Origin: Candidatus Methanofastidiosia archaeon
GTDB lineage: Archaea; Methanobacteriota_B; Thermococci; Methanofastidiosales; NM3
Length of the DNA stretch: 9,256 nt
Assembly: GCA_020854925.1 (NCBI GenBank)
Contig: JAHKLV010000207.1
Span: 1 to 9,256, forward strand
Reading direction: 5' to 3'
The notes under the pieces are model-generated. The model searched no databases, was not told where the DNA came from, and worked only from the letters and a program-made list of their open reading frames with translations. Positions 1 through 5,013 of this stretch are shown piece by piece. The position numbers and the translations under genes were made by a program. Each line of letters starts with the position of its first letter. Within the stretch, counting starts at the first letter, position 1.

Positions 1-1092
1 TGCAAGGACCGGGTACTTGGTCTCGAGCTCGCCGGCGATGTTGATGCCCCCTGCACGAGAGATGATCTCGCCGGTAAACGTCTGATTGTTCAAGGTCTTG
101 AAGGGTTGCGACGTTTCATAATACACCTTGGGACGTTCGTCCGTGACAATGGTGGCGACGTACTCCTCGATTGCACCGATGGTCTCAGCCATGGTGTCGA
201 TGACGGCCTGTGCCCCCTCAGTGGTACCGGTGATGGTACCAAAAAGGCCCATGAGGTCGAAGATATCGTCGATGGATGCAGGATTGATAGCTATCACGGG
301 GAGGCCATACCCCTCAAGGCTCTGGATGGCATCGCCGTAGAAGTACCAGATCATGACGAGGTCGGGTTCCAGGGCGAGGAGTTCTTCCATTGCCAGCGAA
401 GACCCGCTCCCGAGATTCGGGAGGGCTGTCGCCTCAGCGGGATACGTGCTGAACTTGTCGACACCAACGACCGCATCGCCCGCACCGATGGCAAAGAGCA
501 CCTCGGTGGCTGAGCTCGCCAGGGAGACGATGCGCTGGGGCACCTCGGCAAGGTAGACGCTGCGCCCCGCGCCGTCGGTGAAGGTGAGGTCGATGTACCG
601 GTCGCTCACCGAAGCGGGAACGAGCATGGCGTCGACAGGGATGAGCGAACCGTTCGTGCAGTCGATGTCGTCACCCAGTGCCGCACCGCCGACGGTGACG
701 GCACCCGCAGTCCGCACGGGAAGCGTAGAACCCTCCAGGGTCGGTATGTCCGTCTTTTTTGAGACATCGGCCGTTGACAGGTCCTCCCCTGCCACATGGT
801 ATAAGAGGATGGCGGACAAGGCGTCAGGCCGCTCGCGGAAAAAGTCGAGCTTTCCTTCCGGCAGGGCTGCAAAGGCCGCATCATCAGGGGCAAAGAGCGT
901 GAAAGGCCCCGATTCGGAAAGAGACCCGGTAAGGCCCGCCGCATCAAGAAGCGAGAGGAGTGTTTCATAGGTACCTGCACCGGCAAGCTCCTCGAGAATC
1001 GTGGCATCCGGACCAGAACCGGTGATGCATCCGCTGGCACTCATTCCCAGAAGCAGAACGAGCACCCCAACGGTAAGAGTTGTATGTTTCAT
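1..1092 (-). CDS. FAS1 domain-substrate-binding protein fusion lipoprotein (3' part outside window)
   Basis: Likely a membrane-anchored extracellular protein joining a fasciclin (FAS1) domain to an ABC-transporter binding protein of the BtuF/FepB class, which captures corrinoids or iron chelates. The 364 residues in the window are open to the left edge; perhaps 100 C-terminal residues are missing. A short hydrophobic signal (residues 5-17) leads to a lipobox ASGC with Cys22. Residues 30-160 show FAS1 signatures: GPFTLFAPDDAAF (62-74), YHV (98-100) and LIPVDAMLVP (150-159). Residues 165-364 begin the binding protein, with PQRIVSLASSATEVLFAIGA (185-204), then VVGVDKFSTYP and a later RAGGINIAGE. 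The ATG at 1090-1092 follows a strong GGAGGA site. I checked the frame through the five-A run near 241 and found no frameshift. No permease or ATPase gene is visible. The binding-protein class is firm; the ligand is unknown. Confidence 0.88.
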   Translation of the reverse strand, partial: MKHTTLTVGVLVLLLGMSASGCITGSGPDATILEELAGAGTYETLLSLLDAAGLTGSLSESGPFTLFAPDDAAFAALPEGKLDFFRERPDALSAILLYHVAGEDLSTADVSKKTDIPTLEGSTLPVRTAGAVTVGGAALGDDIDCTNGSLIPVDAMLVPASVSDRYIDLTFTDGAGRSVYLAEVPQRIVSLASSATEVLFAIGAGDAVVGVDKFSTYPAEATALPNLGSGSSLAMEELLALEPDLVMIWYFYGDAIQSLEGYGLPVIAINPASIDDIFDLMGLFGTITGTTEGAQAVIDTMAETIGAIEEYVATIVTDERPKVYYETSQPFKTLNNQTFTGEIISRAGGINIAGELETKYPVLA

Positions 1093-1097
1093 AGTAT

Positions 1098-1103
1098 TCC
1101 TCC
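1098..1103 (-). promoter_or_regulatory. Ribosome binding site of the FAS1-binding protein gene
   Basis: GGAGGA on the minus strand, five bases upstream of the ATG at 1090-1092. It fixes this start and fits a transcript with a short leader. Confidence 0.75.
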
Positions 1104-1133
1104 AACTGCGTGTATGCGAACGAATCCGGCCTG

Positions 1134-1142
1134 CTTTATAAG
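1134..1142 (-). promoter_or_regulatory. Putative archaeal TATA box for the lipoprotein gene
   Basis: The minus strand reads CTTATAAAG here, preceded by the purine-rich GAAATG that could act as a BRE. Counting about 26 bases downstream puts the transcript start near 1112, giving a leader of about 20 bases that includes the GGAGGA site. The TTATAA core is itself palindromic, so it could also bind TBP in the opposite direction, toward the kinase gene. The call rests on sequence and spacing only. Confidence 0.5.
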
Positions 1143-1229
1143 CATTTCGAATTTCATGTCAAACTACCATAAAGAGTAACACGTATTCAGGTATTACCGA
1201 CTATTCATGCCACGAGGGGCTGAGAAACG

Positions 1230-1238
1230 CATTTATGT
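1230..1238 (+). promoter_or_regulatory. Weak TATA-like element for the PfkB-family kinase gene
   Basis: CATTTATGT is centred about 25 bases before the ATG at 1259, the spacing expected for a leaderless archaeal transcript. The match to a TATA box is only partial. The palindromic TTATAA near 1136-1141 is an alternative that would give a leader of about 95 bases. Confidence 0.3.
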
Positions 1239-1258
1239 GCCGCGTGTACAGGTGGTGC

Positions 1259-2095
1259 ATGGTCGTCTGCATCTGTGGAAACATCAACGAGGATATCATT
1301 CTCGGCATCGACGCCTTCCCCGCGTTCCACGAAAAACGCCGGGCAGAAGCCCTCACCCGCTCTTTCGGGGGTTCGGGTGCCAACACCTGCTGGTGGCTCT
1401 CGTCGCTCGGGACCCCTGCACGCATGATGGGATGTGTCGGGCGCGACAGCGCGGGAATCGGTGCCCTGTCAGCGCTTCGCGACGCAGGGGCCGGCACGAA
1501 GCATGTGAAAGAATCTGCCAAGGCCACCGGCGTGGCCGTCGTGCTCTCCTGTGGTCAGGACAAGCGCATGGTGAAGTATACCGGTGCAAACGAGGATATC
1601 GCCTTAAACGGCGGTGAGATGGAGGGGTGTACACACCTGCACCTCACCTCCCTGCCGCTGAACGTGACGGCAGCGGCGATAGAGCACGCGCGTGCACGGG
1701 GTGCCACGGTCTCGTGGGACCCCTCAGAGCTGTTTTTTCCCGAACTCCTCGATGGTGTGGACATCCTCTTCATGAACGAGGACGACTACCGGCGGCAGGT
1801 GCGGGGAACGGACCTCTCCGCGGTGGGAATGATGGTTGTCATGCTCAACGGAGGGGGATGCCTCATCACCGGAACCGGACGCGTTCCGACCATTGACGTG
1901 CCGATGGTGGACAGCACCGGGGCGGGCGACGCCTTTGCCGCCGGGTTTGTCCACGCGTGGACTCGAGGACAGGACCCTCGCCGCTGCGGCTCCCTTGCCG
2001 TCGCCTGTTCGGCACGTGCCATCGGCGCGTTTGGGGCGAGGGGTGGATTCACGTCGGCCCAGGACATCGAGACGCTGGCACGGACGCTTGATTAG
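1259..2095 (+). CDS. PfkB-family carbohydrate/nucleoside kinase
   Basis: A cytoplasmic ATP-dependent kinase of the ribokinase/PfkB fold that phosphorylates a sugar or nucleoside hydroxyl; the substrate is not identifiable. It has 278 residues, slightly short for the family. The N-terminal strand VCICGNINEDI (3-13) and GGSGANT (37-43) form the substrate side. WDPS (153-156) and NEDD (173-176) are typical mid-protein landmarks. DSTGAGDAFAAGF (218-230) is PfkB signature 2, with Asp224 as catalytic base and the GAG anion hole. The ATG at 1259 is preferred because family members start just before this first strand and a TATA-like element lies at the leaderless distance. An in-frame ATG at 1235 would add eight residues, MCRVYRWC, of no evident role. 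It is the only plus-strand gene, and its TAG overlaps the convergent neighbour's stop. Confidence 0.9.
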   Translation: MVVCICGNINEDIILGIDAFPAFHEKRRAEALTRSFGGSGANTCWWLSSLGTPARMMGCVGRDSAGIGALSALRDAGAGTKHVKESAKATGVAVVLSCGQDKRMVKYTGANEDIALNGGEMEGCTHLHLTSLPLNVTAAAIEHARARGATVSWDPSELFFPELLDGVDILFMNEDDYRRQVRGTDLSAVGMMVVMLNGGGCLITGTGRVPTIDVPMVDSTGAGDAFAAGFVHAWTRGQDPRRCGSLAVACSARAIGAFGARGGFTSAQDIETLARTLD

Positions 2096-2568
2096 GGCCC
2101 GGCGTGCATCATCTCGTTGAACGACTCGTAATCCTCGAAGTTCTTTACCGCCTCCAGCTCGGCGGAAAGCATGGCGTAGTGTGACGCCTCCATGTCGGCA
2201 AGGTAGGTAAGCACCGCCCGCTCCTCGTCCCCCTCGACCATTTCGGCAAGAGCCTGATAGAAGGTGCGTGCGGCATCCTCCCCCTCCATGGCCCGCTCGA
2301 GAAGGACGGAAAGCGGCTGGGTGGCGTCGAAAAGAAGCGAGGGCAATTCGGTGACCTCCGCCTCATCCACCGCTACCGACGCCACGCCCTTGGCATCCAT
2401 GAGCCGCAGGAGAAAGGCGTGGTGGCGCTCCTCCTCTGCGGCCAGGTAGGCCAGTTTTTCTTTTAAGAAATAGACGTCTGTCGTTTCCATAAGACGCCGG
2501 TAGTATAGCGCGGCCTCTTCCTCGGCCGTGAGCGCGATGTTCAGGATGTCCCGTACGGTATAGGTCAT
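2092..2568 (-). CDS. Ferritin-like diiron protein, rubrerythrin-type domain without rubredoxin
   Basis: A soluble four-helix-bundle protein of the ferritin-like/rubrerythrin group (COG1633 type), probably binding two irons and acting in peroxide detoxification or iron handling. It has 158 residues in two similar halves. The first has E16-x6-Y23 and E46-x2-H49; the second has E97-x6-Y104 and E127-x2-H130. Each half has exactly 30 residues between the two glutamates, as expected for a carboxylate-His diiron site. There is no C-terminal CxxC rubredoxin domain, so electrons would have to come from a separate donor. It is last in its operon and overlaps the IscS-like gene by four bases (ATGA). A strong GGAGGA site at about 2575-2580 lies inside that gene. 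Its TAA overlaps the stop of the convergent kinase. The fold is well supported; the exact activity is inferred. Confidence 0.85.
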   Translation of the reverse strand: MTYTVRDILNIALTAEEEAALYYRRLMETTDVYFLKEKLAYLAAEEERHHAFLLRLMDAKGVASVAVDEAEVTELPSLLFDATQPLSVLLERAMEGEDAARTFYQALAEMVEGDEERAVLTYLADMEASHYAMLSAELEAVKNFEDYESFNEMMHAGP

Positions 2569-3749
2569 GATGATTCCTCCAGTTCCTTTTGCATGTCCCG
2601 CGGCGTAAGCGGCGAAAGCAGCCTGAGCCGACGCACGATGGCGGGCAGTTTTTTCACCAGGATGTCCACCTCCGCCGCCGTGGTGTGGCGGCCGATGTTT
2701 ATCTGAAGCGAGCCGTGCGCCTCCTCGTTGTTCTGTCCGAGCGCGGAGAGCACGTGCGAGGGTGCGAGGGTCTTTGAGGAGCAGGCGGAACCCGTGGACG
2801 CCGCGACGTCGTAGACCCGGAGCGAGAGAAGGATGGACTCCCCCTCGACATAGTCGAATCGAAGGTTGATGTTGTTGGGCAGGCGGCGCTCGCGGTCCCC
2901 GTTGAGGTGCACCGCAGGAATGGCGGCGGTAATGCCGTCGATAAGGCGTTCCTGGAGGGCGCGCATGTGCGCCATGTCCTCGTGAAGGCGCCGGGCGGCA
3001 AGCTCCGCGGCAGCACCGAATCCCACGATGCCGGGGACGTTTTCTGTCCCCGAGCGCAGGCCATACTCCTGTCCGCCGCCGTGCATGACCGGCTCGATGC
3101 GGACGCCCTCGCGGACATAGAGGGCACCGACGCCCTTGGGCCCGTAGATGTCGTTAGAAGAAAGCGTGATGAGGTCTGCCCCGCATGACGCGTCCACAGG
3201 GACCCGCCCGATGGCGGCCGTGGCGTCGGTGTGAAGCGGACATGTCTTCGGATTGGTGTATGCCGCAATCTCGCTTATGGGCTGAAGGGTGCCGATCTCG
3301 TTGTTGGCATACATGACGGAGACAAGCACCGTCTCGTCGGTGATGGCATCCCGCACGGCGCCTGCATCGACGATGCCGCTGGGCTCCACGGGAACGCGGG
3401 TTACGGTAAAGCCCTCTGTTTCCAAAGCCTTGAGAGGCGTATTCACCGCCCAGTGCTCGATGGCGGTGGTGACGATATGCGTGCCGCGCTTGCGCGCCCG
3501 GCGGGCCACCCCCTTGAGGGCAAGGTTGTTCGCCTCCGTGGCCCCTGAGGTAAAGATGAGCCGGTCCTTCTCCCCCGCGCCGACAAGGCTGGCCACCTGG
3601 CCGCGGGCACGGTCAAGCGCCTCGTGTGCAGGGGTGCCGCACTCATGGGTCGACGAGGGATTTCCATAATGCTCAAAAAAGAAGGGTTCCATGGCCTCAA
3701 AGGCCTCGCGTGCCAGCGGCATGCCCGCCCCATAGTCAAAGTACAGCAT
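2565..3749 (-). CDS. NifS/IscS-like class-V aminotransferase-fold protein lacking the PLP lysine
   Basis: A homologue of cysteine desulfurases, the PLP enzymes that take sulfur from cysteine for Fe-S clusters and thiolation. Its 394 residues have the usual length and order: YGNPSSTH (28-35), TSGATEANN (67-75), EH99 that stacks on PLP, NNEIGT (149-154), TD175 that contacts the pyridine nitrogen, IYGPKGVGALYVR (201-213), GGGQEYGLRSGTEN (224-237) and the catalytic loop STGSAC323. Where active enzymes have His-Lys before IYGPKG, this protein has N199-D200, so the Schiff-base lysine is absent. Position 178, normally Gln near the cofactor, is Ala. From memory, the Archaeoglobus fulgidus IscS studied structurally also has Asp for this lysine. 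It starts five bases after tusA and overlaps the next gene. It may be a sulfur-handling or scaffold protein rather than a normal desulfurase. Family certain; activity doubtful. Confidence 0.93.
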   Translation of the reverse strand: MLYFDYGAGMPLAREAFEAMEPFFFEHYGNPSSTHECGTPAHEALDRARGQVASLVGAGEKDRLIFTSGATEANNLALKGVARRARKRGTHIVTTAIEHWAVNTPLKALETEGFTVTRVPVEPSGIVDAGAVRDAITDETVLVSVMYANNEIGTLQPISEIAAYTNPKTCPLHTDATAAIGRVPVDASCGADLITLSSNDIYGPKGVGALYVREGVRIEPVMHGGGQEYGLRSGTENVPGIVGFGAAAELAARRLHEDMAHMRALQERLIDGITAAIPAVHLNGDRERRLPNNINLRFDYVEGESILLSLRVYDVAASTGSACSSKTLAPSHVLSALGQNNEEAHGSLQINIGRHTTAAEVDILVKKLPAIVRRLRLLSPLTPRDMQKELEESS

Positions 3750-3754
3750 GACAC

Positions 3755-3979
3755 CTACCTCTTCTTGATGAGAAAGACGACGTGGTCATCCTCCTCAGTG
3801 ACGGATATGAGCTCGTTTCCCGAGGTCTCCGCCCAGTTCGGTATGTCAATCCGGGACGTGGGGTCGTCCGCCAGGAGGAGTACGGTATCCCCCGATTCGA
3901 GTGCCCGAATCGCCTTTCCCAGGCGCACAATGGGCTCGGGGCAAAACACCCCGGTGGCATCTACGGTAACGCTAGTCAT
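3755..3979 (-). CDS. TusA/SirA-family sulfur carrier protein
   Basis: A 74-residue cytoplasmic carrier of the TusA (SirA/YeeD) family, which accepts persulfide sulfur on one cysteine and passes it on, classically from a cysteine desulfurase. The N-terminus has the family pattern VDATGVFCPEPIVRLGKAI with CPxP at Cys13-Pro16, then SGDTVLLLADDP and a C-terminal strand ending DDHVVFLIKKR. The ATG at 3977-3979 is chosen because GGAGGGATTGC sits directly upstream and the family begins just before this strand; a longer frame from 4045 would lie inside the upstream gene. It overlaps the ArsR gene by eight bases and ends five bases before the IscS-like gene, so co-expression and a joint sulfur role are likely. 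No DsrE-like partner is visible in the window. Confidence 0.92.
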   Translation of the reverse strand: MTSVTVDATGVFCPEPIVRLGKAIRALESGDTVLLLADDPTSRIDIPNWAETSGNELISVTEEDDHVVFLIKKR

Positions 3980-4304
3980 GCAATCCCTCCTTGAGCCGTG
4001 CGCACGCATCGTAACGGATGCCGTGTACGCACACCTCGCTGCCACCCCTCTCGCTCATGTGGTACAGCACACAGAGAATGGATGCCATTTTCAGCGAATA
4101 CACCCGCTGGCGTCCCTCCCGTGAACAGGTGACGATCTCGTAGGCACGAAGCCGCGAAAGCTGGTGAGACACGGCGGATATCTGCATATCCATGGCGTCT
4201 GCAAGCTCGGTGACCGTACGCGGACGTTCCCACAGGAGGCGGATGATACGTATCCTGTTCCCGTCTGAAAGCGTCGAAAAGAGTGATGCGAGTTGTTGCT
4301 CCAC
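3972..4304 (-). CDS. ArsR/SmtB-family winged-helix transcription regulator
   Basis: A small dimeric winged-helix DNA-binding protein of 110 residues, the usual ArsR size. Landmarks are LFSTLSDGNRIRIIRLL (8-24), TVTELADAMDM (30-40), the recognition helix SAVSHQLSRLRAYEIV (43-58) and the wing SREGRQRVYSL (61-71). The classic ELCVC metal motif is absent. Cys60, Cys78, Cys92 and Cys101 with His82 and His94 could sense a metal or a reactive sulfur species, but this is inference. The start is GTG at 4302-4304; an ATG two bases upstream is in another frame. A TATA box about 25 bases upstream implies a leaderless message. It leads the operon with the TusA-like, IscS-like and diiron genes and probably represses its own promoter through the palindrome at 4316-4325. 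Confidence 0.9.
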   Translation of the reverse strand: MEQQLASLFSTLSDGNRIRIIRLLWERPRTVTELADAMDMQISAVSHQLSRLRAYEIVTCSREGRQRVYSLKMASILCVLYHMSERGGSEVCVHGIRYDACARLKEGLHD

Positions 4305-4312
4305 ATACTTGA

Positions 4313-4328
4313 ATGGTTGCGCAACTAT
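4313..4328. promoter_or_regulatory. Palindromic candidate operator for the ArsR-family regulator
   Basis: GTTGCGCAAC (4316-4325) is a perfect ten-base palindrome. After one mismatched pair it extends by two more matching pairs to 4313-4328. It lies between the TATA box and the expected transcript start of the ArsR operon, so a bound dimer would block RNA polymerase. I did not find another copy by eye in the window. That the ArsR protein binds it is inferred from position. Confidence 0.5.
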
Positions 4329-4334
4329 AAATAT
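4325..4334 (-). promoter_or_regulatory. TATA box of the ArsR-TusA-IscS-like operon
   Basis: The minus strand reads ATATTTATAG, a good archaeal TATA box, in a short AT-rich patch within GC-rich sequence. Its centre is about 25 bases from the GTG start at 4304, so transcription should start at or next to the start codon. This fits the lack of a clear Shine-Dalgarno site for this first gene, whereas later operon genes have one. Confidence 0.6.
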
Positions 4335-4337
4335 CTA

Positions 4338-4360
4338 TGGGAAAAAGAAGAAAAGAAGGG
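4338..4360 (-). terminator. T-rich archaeal terminator after the YHS gene
   Basis: Immediately after the YHS stop codon the minus strand is almost pure pyrimidine, with TTCTTTTCTTCTTTTTCCC. Euryarchaeal transcripts commonly end at such oligo-T tracts without a hairpin. It lies between the five-gene operon and the ArsR promoter and would separate the two transcription units. Confidence 0.5.
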
Positions 4361-4513
4361 CTAGATGCCCTCATCTACATACGCCTCAGGTTCGGCATCG
4401 AAGGCCTGCTTGCAGGCAAGGCAACAGAAATAGTAGGTCTTGCCGCTATAGTCGCTGGTAAATCGGGCCGTCTTCTCGTCGATATCCATCTTGCATATGG
4501 GGTCTATCGCCAT
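4361..4513 (-). CDS. YHS-domain metal-binding mini-protein
   Basis: A 50-residue protein that is little more than one YHS (TRASH-like) domain, a small treble-clef-like metal-binding unit often attached to or encoded next to copper ATPases. The sequence starts AIDPICKMDID, then TARFTSDYSGKTYYFCCLAC and KQAFDAEP. Candidate ligands are Cys7, Cys30, Cys31 and Cys34, and the YYFC..C block matches the family well. The ATG at 4511-4513 is chosen because the domain begins at once and a GTAGGTGG site lies upstream; an earlier in-frame ATG at 4549 would overlap the preceding gene with a Gly/Pro-rich tail. It follows the diiron gene by eight bases and ends the copA operon. A role as copper chaperone or sensor for the ATPase is likely but inferred. 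Confidence 0.85.
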   Translation of the reverse strand: MAIDPICKMDIDEKTARFTSDYSGKTYYFCCLACKQAFDAEPEAYVDEGI

Positions 4514-4521
4514 GGCGCCAC

Positions 4522-5013
4522 CTACTGGGGGAAGCGGTGCTCCGCCCACATGTACCAGTTGCCGGTGTCCTCAAGGTACGAAAGCGTATCCTGCAAAATC
4601 TCCCAATGCTCGTTTTCCTCCGACGCGAGGCGTTCAAAGATTCGTGCGACGTCGGGGTCCTTCGCATCCACGGCGGCGCGCCGGTACTGCTCGTATCCCT
4701 TTCGTTCCATCTCCATGGCAAGGCGCAGAGCCTCGAGGTCTCCCGCTTCGGCCGGCAGGTCGGCAGAGGGTGTGCCCGCCTCGGAAAAGATGGTGCGCAG
4801 GCGCTCCTTGGGCATGACGGAGCCAAGGTCGTCGATGCAGACATCCTCCTCGCAGGAGAGTTTCTTGAGGACCGCAAGGTGGCGCTGCTCATCAGCGACA
4901 AGGGACATGAACATCTTCTTTCCCAGCGTGTCGGCAGTCCGCTCCGCTGCCGCGGTATAGTAGGCAATGCCGTCCTGTTCGGTCTGTATGGCCAGTGCAA
5001 GTGCTTCATTCAT
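4522..5013 (-). CDS. Ferritin-like diiron protein, rubrerythrin-type domain without rubredoxin
   Basis: A 163-residue four-helix-bundle protein of the same family as the diiron gene at 2092-2568. The paired motifs are E12-x6-Y19 with E42-x2-H45, and E103-x6-Y110 with E133-x2-H136, again with 30 residues between glutamates in each half. The C-terminus, YLEDTGNWYMWAEHRFPQ, is typical of COG1633-type proteins. A linker of about 50 residues between the halves contains Cys54 and Cys59. There is no rubredoxin domain. Peroxide reduction or iron storage and buffering are plausible roles. Its ATG overlaps the copA stop by four bases (ATGA), with a GGGAGG site inside the end of copA, so translation is probably coupled. 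The placement between the copper ATPase and YHS genes suggests protection during metal or oxygen stress. Confidence 0.87.
   Translation of the reverse strand: MNEALALAIQTEQDGIAYYTAAAERTADTLGKKMFMSLVADEQRHLAVLKKLSCEEDVCIDDLGSVMPKERLRTIFSEAGTPSADLPAEAGDLEALRLAMEMERKGYEQYRRAAVDAKDPDVARIFERLASEENEHWEILQDTLSYLEDTGNWYMWAEHRFPQ

Noticed and set aside
231..250. Possible frameshift in the lipoprotein gene at a run of five A bases
   Set aside because: Reading through the run on the minus strand keeps the frame and gives a sensible binding-protein sequence on both sides (DLMGLFGTITGTTE).
578..970. Plus-strand frame of 130 codons and a minus-strand frame at 606-1040
   Set aside because: Both are other-frame readings of the FAS1-binding protein gene, which has a clear signal peptide, ribosome binding site and domain motifs in its own frame.
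2565..3749. The IscS-like gene as a decaying pseudogene
   Set aside because: The frame is full length, all other motifs including the Cys loop are intact, and the overlapping start of the next gene and tight spacing argue for selection.
3980..4045. Longer TusA with 22 extra N-terminal residues
   Set aside because: The extension lies wholly inside the ArsR coding region, has no family similarity, and a strong GGAGGG site precedes the internal ATG.
4337..4960. Plus-strand frame of 207 codons starting just after the ArsR promoter region
   Set aside because: It runs antisense to the YHS and diiron genes, which have strong motifs and ribosome binding sites; its product resembles no known family.
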